From NCBI GenBank assembly GCA_002336895.1, contig DDFC01000031.1, forward strand, positions 131,232 to 195,231: a stretch of DNA of 64,000 nt. Direction: 5' to 3'. Below the pieces are notes generated by a model. The model searched no databases. It was not told the DNA's origin and saw nothing but the letters and a program-made list of their open reading frames with translations. Below, in pieces: positions 1-9,800 of this stretch (position 1 is its first letter; the number at the start of each line of letters is the position of its first letter). Source of the stretch: Verrucomicrobiaceae bacterium UBA1938. GTDB lineage: Bacteria > Verrucomicrobiota > Verrucomicrobiia > Verrucomicrobiales > Verrucomicrobiaceae. A program made the translations under genes and the position numbers.

Positions 1-129
1 CAGGCTGTGCTGCAGCTGAACGCAGGGTATGACATCACGAAGGTGCTGACAGGCTACCTGGGCTACGAAGGCCACTATGGCAACCAGACGACGCAGTATG
101 CGAAGGCTGGTATCCGGGCCAATTTCTAA
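1..129 (+). CDS. Autotransporter, C-terminal end only (partial)
   Basis: The window opens inside a gene whose last 42 codons end with the residues GIRANF and a TAA stop. The translated end matches the end of the complete autotransporter at 539-6739 almost residue for residue; by eye 118 of 129 bases agree with 6611-6739. It is therefore the last strands of an outer-membrane autotransporter beta-barrel, with the terminal Phe typical of BAM substrates. The rest lies upstream of the window. The downstream gene is a tandem paralogue. Most differences are single-base, several of them silent, so both copies appear to be under coding constraint. Confidence 0.85.
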   Translation, partial: QAVLQLNAGYDITKVLTGYLGYEGHYGNQTTQYAKAGIRANF

Positions 130-143
130 GTGGTTTGAAAAAT

Positions 144-195
144 CTTCAGCACCCGCCTAGGGTGGAGGCCGAGCGCCATCCGGCAGGTGCTGAAG
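144..195 (+). repeat. 10-bp perfect inverted repeat in the 3' UTR
   Basis: Just after the first autotransporter stop, CTTCAGCACC (144-153) is matched by GGTGCTGAAG (186-195). The 32-base interior is GC-rich. No T-run follows, so this is not itself an intrinsic terminator; a proper terminator follows at 222-260. It could be an mRNA-stabilising hairpin or chance structure. Confidence 0.5.
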
Positions 196-221
196 AAAGT
201 CCCGAACAACTTTGATCAACG

Positions 222-260
222 CAGGCGCGATCTTTCATGGGGGTCGCGCCTGTTTCTTTA
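222..260 (+). terminator. Rho-independent terminator of the first autotransporter
   Basis: The 9-bp stem CAGGCGCGA (222-230) pairs with TCGCGCCTG (244-252) and is followed by TTTCTTTA. The stem closely resembles the terminator after the second autotransporter at 6827-6860, which supports tandem duplication including the 3' flank. Confidence 0.8.
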
Positions 261-538
261 TATTTACTATAATTCGAGTTCGCCTGAAATAAGGGGAGGT
301 TTAGCGGGTGGCAGCCCAGAGGAGGGGACGTGGGATGATTTGATGGTATTGAATAAATAATTGAAATTCAATTATTTAAAAGTGGAAATGGACCCGAGGT
401 GCGCAGGGTAAAAGTTATAGTTAACTGAACTATAATGTAAGCGAAGTCTTACGGGATGATGAATTTTACATTTATACGTAATTGTTAGAACAATCATAAT
501 GTCAATAATTGACATACTGAAAAGTTCAAACACTGCGC
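261..538 (+). promoter_or_regulatory. AT-rich, palindrome-rich upstream region of the autotransporter gene
   Basis: This non-coding stretch is much more AT-rich than the rest of the window. It holds four inverted repeats. TAAATAATTGAA (354-365) is mirrored by 367-378, a 12-bp perfect arm with one spacer base. TTATAGTT (415-422) pairs with AACTATAA (428-435). ATTGTT (481-486) pairs with AACAAT (489-494). GTCAAT (501-506) is mirrored around 507. A TATAAT hexamer lies at 431-436 and a TTGACA at 509-514, but they are not paired as one promoter. No clear Shine-Dalgarno precedes ATG 539. I infer a promoter/operator region. Confidence 0.5.
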
Positions 539-3500
539 ATGAAACGAAAACACTCGCATTATAAAAAAATCCCGCAAGCAGCCCTTGCGGCGGTTTTGTC
601 GCTCCACCTCGCGCTACCGCCTAAAACGGTGGCAGACGTCCTTCCGGGGACGATCCTGACAGGCTCGAACTCAATCACCAGCGCCAATGCGGACAGCAGC
701 GGCATCATCAATGGCAACAGCAGCACCGGCTATTTTGTGGGTGCGGGGTCACTGACCATCAGCGATGTGACGCTGCAGAACTTCTCCACGCACGGGGGAG
801 ACGGCAGCGGCGGCGGCGCGGGGATGGGAGGCGCGCTTTTCATCAACAGCGGAGCAACGGTGACGCTGAACAATGTGAACTTCCTGTCGAACAACGTGCA
901 GGGAGGCAACGGGGGAGTGGGCCAGTATGGCGGGTCCCTGAACAATCTTTTCAACACAGGTACCGCAGCCACGTCTGGCAGCAGCGGCTACACACCGCCC
1001 TATGACCTGCTGGCAGACATCAACGGCGCCAATGGCAGCCGAGGCGGGAATGGTGCCAACAGCACTGTGGGCTTTGGCGGAGCAGGTGGAAACGGCAGTG
1101 ACGGCACGCATGGTGGCAGCAGCAGTCCGCTGCTGCTGGCGGCTGTGGTGGCGGCTACGATCGATCTGACGGCGGGCACCACCCAAACCGCAGCCGATGC
1201 AGCGAACCCGCTGACCGCCAACGTGGCTGCCGGTGATGCGGCAGAAGTGGCGGTGAAAGTGATCAACCTGGCGTCCGCGATCGCGGCGGTAGTGTCGTTT
1301 GATACCGCGCTGGCCATGGGCCAGATCGGGTATGGCGGCACGGCAGGATCCGGCGGCCAGGGTGGCAGCAGTGCCTTTGGCTTTGGCGGCGCGCCTGGTG
1401 GCAGCGGCGGCGACGGGGGCTCAGGCGGCCAGCCGGGAATCGGCTCCCTGCTGGTCGGTGTGGGCGGTGCGGCAGGTGGCGACGCCGGGTCCGGGGGCTC
1501 AGGTGGCATGGGTGGCTTTGGAGCTGGTGGTGGTGCGGGTGGTGCCGGCGGTACTGGCGGTGCCGGTGCGACGTGGGGCCTGCCTTCGGCGCTGCTGCCG
1601 GTGACGGGTGACCAAGGGAGTGTGAGCACGACGCCTGCGTATTATGACCAAGTGACGCGCCATGTTGGTGAAGATGACCAGGGCAACCCGGTGCAGAACA
1701 CCAATCCTGCGGGAGCCAACTACAACACGACGGCATCCTACTACACTGAACGTACGGTGAACGGGACGTACCATCCGGCGGTGACGACGGTGACGAATCC
1801 GACGGCGAGCTTCTCCGGATGGAGCGAGCTTTCCGGAAGCCGCCCGAACGGCCTGGATGGCAGCGGCGGCACCGGGGGAGCCGGCGGCTTTGGCGGTGGT
1901 GCTGGAGCCAGCGGCAGCGGGTACAACACGCTGTCGGGCGGAGGATCAGGCGGCTCGGGCTATGGCGGAGCGATCTTTGTGCGGAATGGAGCGACGCTGC
2001 ATATCACAGGCAATGCTTTGTTTGACAACAATGGCGCCCGTGGCGGACAAGGGCAGAACGGAACAGGAAACAATGCGACGGACGGCGCGAGCGGCATCGG
2101 AGTGGGCACCGACATCTTTTTGATGAAGGGGGCAACTCTGCAACTGGACCCGGGAGCGGGGCACACGATCACCTTCAACGGGAATCCGTACAACACGTCG
2201 ATCGCGGATGACAGCGCGTCATCGATCATTCCCTCCGGCGGCACGAGCAAGATCCCCTCGGGATCTGGTGCGGATGTGTACATCCAGAGCGGGCTGGTGC
2301 AGTTCAACGGAGCGAACGTGTACTCCGGACAGACGATCATCCAGGGCGGCACACTGCAGGCGACTGACGGCACGGGCATCTACTGGGACAGCAACATCAA
2401 CATCGCTGGAACGCCGACGTCTGATGCGGTGCTGATGGCGGACGGGACGGAAGGAAGCATCACGCGCTTTGTGGGCACGCAGAGCAACCGTCTGCAATGG
2501 ACAGGCAGCGGCGGATTTGCCGCAGTGAATGGTGACCTGACGGTGAACCTGAGCAACGGACAGACGATGAAGTGGGCGGCGAACAGCTTTGTGCCGAACA
2601 ACAACGCGCTGGTGTTTGGCTCGGTGTATGCGACGAACAAGGTGCTGTTTCAAAACAACATCAACCTCAACAACGACAACCGCTCAATCCTGGTGATGGC
2701 AAATGACGCCACGCTGAGCGGAACGACGGCGAATGTGGACTATGCGGTGCTGGGCGGTGTGATCTCGAACGGATCTCTGACACTGGGTGATGCGACGCAC
2801 AAAGGCACCGTGGTGCTGACTGGAGCGAACACCTACACGGGTGCGACAACGGTGAACGGCGGCGGACTGGCGCTGGCCTCGGCTGGCTCTCTGGTGAACA
2901 CGATGGCGCTGACGCTGGCGAATGGAACGAGCTTTGACATCTCGGGGCTGATCGCCACGGGACAGACGCTGGCCTCCCTGAATGCAGGCACGAGCACGAC
3001 GGTGAGCCTGGGCGCGAAGAACCTGACGGTGGGAGACAGCAGCAACATGACGGTGGCTGGTGTGATCAGCGATGGTGGCATTTATGGCGGGACCGGCGGC
3101 TCTCTGACGAAGCAGGGCAGCGGCACACTGACGCTGACGGCAGCGAACACCTACACGGGCGCGACGACGATCAGCGCTGGTACTCTGGCTCTGACTGGCA
3201 GCGGGGCGCTGGCGGACACGTCTGCGGTGAACCTCACGGGTGCGAGCAGCACGTTTGACATCTCGGGCATCAGCGCGAGCGGCGAGACGATCGGATCGAT
3301 CGCAGGTGTGAGCGGGTCGAGTGCGATCCTGGGCAGCAAGAAGCTGACTGCCGGTGGAACGAGCGACACGACGATGGCGGGTGTGATCAGCGGGAACGGC
3401 GGCTCCTTTACCAAGACAGGCAGCGGCAAGCTGACGCTGACGGCAGCGAACACCTACACAGGTGCGACGACGATCAGCGCGGGAACGCTGGCGCTCTCCG

Positions 3501-6500
3501 GCAACGGATCTCTGGCAGACAGCAGCGATGTGAGCCTGACAGACAGCAGCAGCACGCTGGACATCTCCGCGAAGAGCGCGAGCGGCGAGACGGTGGCGGC
3601 GCTTTCCAGCGTGACCGGCTCTGCCGTGGTGCTGGGTGCGAAGAACCTGACTGCGGGAACCAACACCGACACGACGGTGGCGGGTGTGATCAGCGGAACG
3701 GGCGGCTCGTTTACCAAAACGGGCAGCGGCACGATGACCTTTACGGCGGCTGACACCTACACTGGTGCGACGACGATTTCCGGCGGCACGCTGGCGCTGT
3801 CTGGCGCCGGTGCGCTCTCTGATCTGAGCGCGGTGAACATCACGAGCTCGACGGGCGTGTTTGACATCTCCGGCATCACTGCTGAGAACGAGACGATCGC
3901 CTCCATCGCGGGAGTGGCGGGCAGCCAGGCGTTTCTGGGTGCGAAGAACCTGACGGTGGGAGACAGCACGAACACGCTGATGGCCGGTGTGATCAGCGAC
4001 GGCGGCATCGCGGGTGGAACGGGCGGCTCTCTGACGAAGCAGGGCGGCGGCAAACTGACGCTCTCTGGAGCGAACACCTACACGGGTGACACCGTGGTGA
4101 ATGCGGGCACGCTGGAAACCTCCGGCAATGAGCGGATCGACAACCCCTCGGATTTGATCGTGGCCTCCGGTGCGACCTTCCGCCTGGGCGGCAATGAGAC
4201 GCTGAGCAGCATCTCCGGCGCAGGCAGCATCGACCTGCAGTCCAACACGCTGGCGACGTATTCGAATGTGGACACGGTTTTCTCGGGTGTGATCAGCGGC
4301 ACGGATTCCTCGATCCTGAGCAAGACTGGCAGCGGGAAGCTGACGCTCTCCGGAGCCAACACCTACACGGGCACGACAAACTTCAACGGCGGCAGCATCG
4401 ACCTGAGCGGCAGCCTGGAGAGCAAGACGGTGAACGTGGCGGCGAGTGTGATCATGGACAGCAAGGCGGGCGGCCTTTCCTCCGCTGCGGATCTGTACAA
4501 CAACGGCACGATCAACCTGGGCAGCACGGATGACACGGTGAACAGCTACACGAGCACGGGAACGATCAACGGCCCGGGCAAGCTGAACGCGCTGAACTAC
4601 AACCTGAACGACGGCTCTGTGGTGAACACGGGGCTGGGCAGCGGAACGCTGACGACGAACGGCCTGGTGAACCTGAACGCGACGAGCGCTGCGGCGAACG
4701 TGGTGATCAACGCACTGAGCACGCTGAACCTGAATGCGCCTGAGCTGATCCTGAACAGCGCGACGGTGACGGTGAACGGGGTGCTGAACCTGAACTACAC
4801 GGGCGGTGCGGAGACGATCCAGACGCTGCTGGGATCCGGCACGGTGCGTACGAACGGCAACCAGCTGATCGTGTCCAACGGCGGCAGCTTTACCGGTGTG
4901 ATCGACGCACCGACCACGGACCTCACCATTGGTGGCGGCGGTGGCGGCGGCTCGCTGACGCTGGGCAGCGGCACCACGACGACGCAGAACACGGAGATCG
5001 ACAACGGGCTGATCATTGGCAACGGAGCAACGCTGAACAGCACGACGATCACGATTGCCAATGGCAGCGTGCTGGATCTGAGCGGAGGCGGGACGATCAA
5101 CTTCACGACGCTGACGAGCCTGGACAGAACGGGTGGTGTGATCAACATCGGCAGCCATGACTTCATCCTGCCGGCGGGATCGACGATCTCCGGGAACATC
5201 ACGTTCATCGGCACGGGCAATGTGATCATTCTGGGCACGGTATCTCCCGGCTTCTCTCCCGGTGTGCTGAACATGACCGGCTTTGGCCTGAGCCCAGCAC
5301 TGACCGGCACCTACAATGCGCAGCTGGCCGGACTCGGCGGCGTGGGCGGCACGGACTTTGACCAGGTGCAGATCGCCGCAGGTGCGACGCTGACCATCGG
5401 TGGAACGCTGAACGTGGGCGGGTATGGCGGATTCATCCCGAAACAGGGAGACTCCTTCCAGATCATCTCCGGACCTGGCGGTGCGGTGCCGATCAACCAC
5501 CTGACGGGCACGTTTACGACGGTGACGTTTGATCCGACTGGCAGCGGCCCGGTGAATCCGGACTCGGCGGGATTTGTATTCGACGTGAACACAGGAGCCA
5601 TGACCGCGACGGGTCTGAACAGCACGACGGACACGTTTGCTGATCTCGGGACCACGGCGAACCAGCGTGCTGCTGCGGCTGCGATCTTCAATGCGGCCTG
5701 GGTGGGGCAGAACCAGATCGACTCGTCCACCACGGCGGGCAAGCTGGCGCTGCAGATCACGGATGCGACGGGGGGCTCCTCCGCCGATCTGGCGCGCTAC
5801 ACGCCTGAGTACTATGGCTCCCTGGCGGACTACGCCTTCATGGGCAACCAGGTGCTGGTGCGCAGCGTGCAGGACCGTGTGTCTCCGATGAGCTACGTGC
5901 CGAGCCAGCTGGACGAAGACCGGCTGAGCCAGGTGCCTGAGGTGATGTCGTTCTTCACGGGCTACACCTATGCCAACCTGAACACGGCGGATGGTGCCAA
6001 GGGAACGCGCAATGACTACTACGCGGGTGTGAACCTGCTGGCGTCGGAAGACTATGTGTTTGGCATCGCGGGAAGCGGCAGCCAGGGCAGCATCAAGGCT
6101 GCGCTGGGCAGCGCGAAGTCCGACGGCTGGGGAGTGATGGCGTTTGGCCGCTATGTGGTGGCGAAGAGCTTCACGTTCTTTGGCAGCTTCGGCTTCAACG
6201 AGCAGAACATGGACACAACGCGCCAGACGGTGAACGGCACGGTGAAGGGCGGCACGGACGTGACGAGCTACGTGGGCTTCCTGGGTGTGCAGTACAAGGG
6301 CTGGCGAGTGGGTGGTGTGTCGATAGCACCACGCGTGTCGCTGAGCTACTCGCACTCGCATGTGGCGGGCTTTACAGAAACGGGAGCGATCGACGCACTC
6401 AACGTGGGCGGGTACAACAACAACCGGTTCATGGGAGAGGCGGGCGTGTCCGCACTGTGGAGCACGGACATCGGCGGCCATGCGCTGAATGTGGAACTGG

Positions 6501-6739
6501 CGGCCTCCGTGCAGCAGTACTTCATCAACACGAAGAGCCAGATGGGGCTGAGCGTGGCGACGGTGCCATCAGCAAGCTACGGGATGAACTTTGCGAAGAC
6601 GGGCAGCACGCAGGGCGTGGTGCAGCTGAACGCAGGGTATGACATCACGAAGACGCTGACGGGCTACCTGGGCTATGAAGGCCACTATGGCAGCCAGACG
6701 ACGCAGTATGCGAAGGCCGGCATCCGGGCCAATTTCTAG
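539..6739 (+). CDS. Giant autotransporter with Gly-rich and PATR passenger repeats
   Basis: This 2066-aa type V secretion protein is predicted to be exported by Sec and displayed on, or released from, the outer membrane. Residues 1-32 form a long signal peptide with a basic start and a hydrophobic core, cut near TVA-DV. Residues about 85-480 are Gly-rich (GGSGG, GGAGG blocks). Residues about 760-1280 carry six copies of an (N/D)TYTG motif (codons starting at 2828, 3146, 3449, 3752, 4073, 4358), typical of passenger-associated transport (PATR) beta-strand repeats. The last 270 or so residues look like an autotransporter beta-barrel ending in Phe. The ligand or role is unknown, with adhesion or surface structuring the usual guesses. 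A near-identical C terminus lies just upstream (1-129). The start is the first ATG before the signal peptide. Confidence 0.9.
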   Translation: MKRKHSHYKKIPQAALAAVLSLHLALPPKTVADVLPGTILTGSNSITSANADSSGIINGNSSTGYFVGAGSLTISDVTLQNFSTHGGDGSGGGAGMGGALFINSGATVTLNNVNFLSNNVQGGNGGVGQYGGSLNNLFNTGTAATSGSSGYTPPYDLLADINGANGSRGGNGANSTVGFGGAGGNGSDGTHGGSSSPLLLAAVVAATIDLTAGTTQTAADAANPLTANVAAGDAAEVAVKVINLASAIAAVVSFDTALAMGQIGYGGTAGSGGQGGSSAFGFGGAPGGSGGDGGSGGQPGIGSLLVGVGGAAGGDAGSGGSGGMGGFGAGGGAGGAGGTGGAGATWGLPSALLPVTGDQGSVSTTPAYYDQVTRHVGEDDQGNPVQNTNPAGANYNTTASYYTERTVNGTYHPAVTTVTNPTASFSGWSELSGSRPNGLDGSGGTGGAGGFGGGAGASGSGYNTLSGGGSGGSGYGGAIFVRNGATLHITGNALFDNNGARGGQGQNGTGNNATDGASGIGVGTDIFLMKGATLQLDPGAGHTITFNGNPYNTSIADDSASSIIPSGGTSKIPSGSGADVYIQSGLVQFNGANVYSGQTIIQGGTLQATDGTGIYWDSNINIAGTPTSDAVLMADGTEGSITRFVGTQSNRLQWTGSGGFAAVNGDLTVNLSNGQTMKWAANSFVPNNNALVFGSVYATNKVLFQNNINLNNDNRSILVMANDATLSGTTANVDYAVLGGVISNGSLTLGDATHKGTVVLTGANTYTGATTVNGGGLALASAGSLVNTMALTLANGTSFDISGLIATGQTLASLNAGTSTTVSLGAKNLTVGDSSNMTVAGVISDGGIYGGTGGSLTKQGSGTLTLTAANTYTGATTISAGTLALTGSGALADTSAVNLTGASSTFDISGISASGETIGSIAGVSGSSAILGSKKLTAGGTSDTTMAGVISGNGGSFTKTGSGKLTLTAANTYTGATTISAGTLALSGNGSLADSSDVSLTDSSSTLDISAKSASGETVAALSSVTGSAVVLGAKNLTAGTNTDTTVAGVISGTGGSFTKTGSGTMTFTAADTYTGATTISGGTLALSGAGALSDLSAVNITSSTGVFDISGITAENETIASIAGVAGSQAFLGAKNLTVGDSTNTLMAGVISDGGIAGGTGGSLTKQGGGKLTLSGANTYTGDTVVNAGTLETSGNERIDNPSDLIVASGATFRLGGNETLSSISGAGSIDLQSNTLATYSNVDTVFSGVISGTDSSILSKTGSGKLTLSGANTYTGTTNFNGGSIDLSGSLESKTVNVAASVIMDSKAGGLSSAADLYNNGTINLGSTDDTVNSYTSTGTINGPGKLNALNYNLNDGSVVNTGLGSGTLTTNGLVNLNATSAAANVVINALSTLNLNAPELILNSATVTVNGVLNLNYTGGAETIQTLLGSGTVRTNGNQLIVSNGGSFTGVIDAPTTDLTIGGGGGGGSLTLGSGTTTTQNTEIDNGLIIGNGATLNSTTITIANGSVLDLSGGGTINFTTLTSLDRTGGVINIGSHDFILPAGSTISGNITFIGTGNVIILGTVSPGFSPGVLNMTGFGLSPALTGTYNAQLAGLGGVGGTDFDQVQIAAGATLTIGGTLNVGGYGGFIPKQGDSFQIISGPGGAVPINHLTGTFTTVTFDPTGSGPVNPDSAGFVFDVNTGAMTATGLNSTTDTFADLGTTANQRAAAAAIFNAAWVGQNQIDSSTTAGKLALQITDATGGSSADLARYTPEYYGSLADYAFMGNQVLVRSVQDRVSPMSYVPSQLDEDRLSQVPEVMSFFTGYTYANLNTADGAKGTRNDYYAGVNLLASEDYVFGIAGSGSQGSIKAALGSAKSDGWGVMAFGRYVVAKSFTFFGSFGFNEQNMDTTRQTVNGTVKGGTDVTSYVGFLGVQYKGWRVGGVSIAPRVSLSYSHSHVAGFTETGAIDALNVGGYNNNRFMGEAGVSALWSTDIGGHALNVELAASVQQYFINTKSQMGLSVATVPSASYGMNFAKTGSTQGVVQLNAGYDITKTLTGYLGYEGHYGSQTTQYAKAGIRANF

Positions 6740-6826
6740 CCGTGTGTGTCTCTCCGCCGCCGTGTGAGGATGGACTTTGGGTCATCTGACCGGCGGTGGA
6801 GGGAATGGCAGAGAATCCAGCAATGA

Positions 6827-6860
6827 CAGGCGCGGTCTTTTGAGGCCGCGCCTGTTTTAT
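6827..6860 (+). terminator. Rho-independent terminator of the second autotransporter
   Basis: The stem CAGGCGCGG (6827-6835) pairs with CCGCGCCTG (6846-6854), followed by TTTTAT. It ends transcription of the plus-strand autotransporter before the convergent minus-strand gene ending at 6877. It resembles the hairpin at 222-260. Confidence 0.8.
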
Positions 6861-6876
6861 TTGAGCGAGGGGAAGA

Positions 6877-9800
6877 CTACTTTTTGAGCAGCTTCTTCAC
6901 GGCTTCGGCGATCTTTTCCGCGCCGTCTGACTCGTAGCCGGTTTTGACGTAGGCGACTTTGCCGTCGGGGCCGATGACGACGGTGTGGGGGATGCCTTCG
7001 ACGCCGAAACTCTGGCCGACGCGCTGGCTGGCATCGAGAGCGACATCGAGCTTCCAGCCGCGGGTTTCGAGGAAGGATTTCACGGTGTCCTTGTCCTCGG
7101 CCTGATTGACGCCGATGAAGCGGACCTGCTTGGGATCGAAAGAGGACATGGAGTCGATCAACGAGGGGAGAGACTTGATGCAGGGGCCGCACCAGGTGGC
7201 CCAGAAGTCGAGGACGATGACTTTGCCCTTTTCAGCGGAGAGATCGAAGTCTTCGCCAGAAAGGAGGGGGAGCTTGAAGGGCTTGGCGTCCTGATTGAGC
7301 AGCGGGGAGCTCTGGCCGCCGGATTCGGGGAGGACGGGCTCGGGGGCGAATTTGAGCTTCCAGTCGCGGAGGGCGAGCATGGCTGAGCTGTCGGGCGGAG
7401 AGGTGCTGCGGATGGTGTGAATCTGATCGAGCGGCACGTGGCATTCGCCGAGGGTGGGGCTGGAGCCGAAGACGGAGTCTTCGGCGAAGCGGGTGACTTT
7501 GAGGCCGAGGCGTCCGCCGTTGTTGAGGAGCAGCCAGTGGGTGATGACGGGAGGAGCGCCCTCCTGGTCGCGGGCTTCGAAGGCGGCGCTGACGGCATCG
7601 ACGGGTTTGATGAGCCAGACGGCGGCTTTCACGCGATCCCGAGGGACCTGGATGGTTTCGAGGCCGGAGCGGACGGAGAAGTGGTCGGCGGTGGCGGCTT
7701 CGATCACGCCGCGGAGGATGTCTCCATTGGCGGCGAGCAGCGCGTGGCGAGGAGGATCCTCCTTGCGGAAGCGCGGGACGGTGAGTGCGTGCTCCCGGGC
7801 CAGCGTATTGACGACAGGGGCGGCCACGCGGCCGGGGGTGATGCGAGCGCTGAAGGAGCTGATGCTGAGCTGGCGTTCGCCATTTCCCCAGAGATTGAAA
7901 GGCTCCAGGATGAAGCCGAGGCCGGAGCGCATTTTGGGATTGAGGATGATCTTGCGCGCGGAGACGCCATTGAAGAAGACTTCGAGGGAGTTTTCCGTGA
8001 TGGCGATGCGCACGGGGGTGGCGCCTTTGGTGCGGAGGCGGAACTGGCGGTCCATCTGATTGCCGGAGGATTCGACTCCGAAGCAGACCTCGCTGCCGAT
8101 GTGGGCGAAGAGAAGATTGGTGCTGGGAGAGGAGGTGCTGACGCCATCGCAGAAGAGACGGGCACGGAGCGCGGAGAAGCTGCTGTTTTGAAGCGTGAAG
8201 CTGATCTCATGCACCTGCATGAGGGAGGGGTGGGCCCAGGAGCCGCCGGGTTCGAATTCGATGCCCGCATTGCCATTGCGCTTGATGGACTTGGAGTCGC
8301 CACGCACCTGCTGCCAGCCGGGGTCTTCAAAGCCGTCGAGCTTCAAGGATTCGCCGCCGAACTGAATGGCGAAGAGCCTGTCTGCGGAGAGATGCCTGGT
8401 GGAGGAGAGCTGGGAGTCGAGGTCGATCTGCCTGGAGTCAATGGCACGCAATTTGCCGGGGAGAACATCGCCCTCCTGAAGATAAAAGAGGGCGTCTGTG
8501 GAGGCGGCGAGGTGAGCGGGTGCGGCGCGGGTGACTTCGATTTCCCCGGCGCTGACGAGGGGGACGGGCTTGATGCCGCCGACCGGCTTCCAGCGTGGCT
8601 GGGCTTCGCCGCCTGCATGGAGGGAGCCGTGGAGGGTGTTCTTGCCGATGGTGAGCCTGTCAAAGGAGCCGAGAGCAGGCTGGCCGTCCGAGGCAGGTTT
8701 GGAACCACTGAAGTCGAGGTGGTGAAGCGCGGAGATTTTGAACTGCACGGGCTTTTCAGAGAAGGTGGTCTTGAAGGAGGCGACCTCATTGCGCACATGG
8801 AGCAGGGTGCCGCAGATCCATTCGCCATCGGTGAACCACATCTCCGTGAGAGGTGGAGATGCCTGATGGAAGGGAGAGGACCTGGAGGCGAGCTCGAGAA
8901 CGAGAATTTTATCCCAGGGGACGCGAGTCTCCTTTCCGCCGTGCTCGCGCAGGGTCACGAAGTCAGCGTCTGCGCTGACGGGGGATGCTTTCAGGAAGCG
9001 GCCGTCCGTGAGACCGGCACGGGGATGCACGCTGGTGATGTCTGCGGGGAGCCTGCCATCCCATGCGCGGATGCGAAGGTCTTCGAGGGTGAGATCGGGG
9101 CCTTTGTTGAGCAAGCTGAAGCCCGGGGTGGCGGCTTCCTTCTTGCTGGCGGGCTGACCATCACGAGCCTGCTGGATGGCGTCGATTTGAGCCTGGGCGG
9201 CCTCTTTGACGGCACCGACCAAGACGCCGAAAATGCCGCCGGCACCGGCATTGACCGCCGGTGCTTTTTCCCCGGCCGGTTTGGCGGGCGGCTCCACGGC
9301 TGCATCCACAGCCGGCTTGCGTGTTTCCAGGAGCTTGCGCCCGTCCGAGCCATAGACGGCGCAGAAGCCGGTGGCGCGATTCCAGAAGAGAGTCAGTGTC
9401 AGGTGGCGGGTGTCGTTTCCGAGCTTCTGGATGCTTTCGAAGACACGACCTTGGAGGACAAGATCGTCGATCCAGGTCTCCACGATCATGCGCTGGCCGC
9501 CGGGTGCATCGAGCTGGATTTTGAATTCCGGGCGCGCAGAGGAGCGCAGGCTGACCAGCATCTCCATTTGTTCAGGGAGCTGAAGAGGGAGGGTGGCGGA
9601 GCGATTCCAGCCTGCCTGCTGAAGGGAGGCGCCGGGCGCCATGCGCCAGAGCTTCTGGCTGCGGGTGCTGTTTGAGGCGGGCGGCTCCGTCCAGCCGCTG
9701 GTGCCGGCGAGGGCGGGGAGAGGAGCGCCGGGCACCTTGAGGTGATGGATGCTGACGATGGTGTCCCGCAAGATCCTGATGCTGCCAGCACGCGCAGATT

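Noticed and set aside
2828..4362. Regular repeats resembling a CRISPR array
   Set aside because: Units of about 300 bp are in frame and encode PATR motifs; there are no short repeats with unique spacers and no cas genes.
2684..6481. A 1265-codon open frame antisense to the autotransporter gene
   Set aside because: It follows from the Gly/Thr/Ser-rich codon use of the sense gene; its translation is Arg/His/Ala-rich and matches no protein type, and long antisense frames recur over other GC-rich genes here.
7417..9675. A 752-codon plus-strand frame over the thioredoxin-tailed gene
   Set aside because: The minus-strand product has a signal peptide, a WCGPC redoxin domain and operon overlaps; the plus frame is a Gly/Glu/Asp-rich shadow without domain signs.
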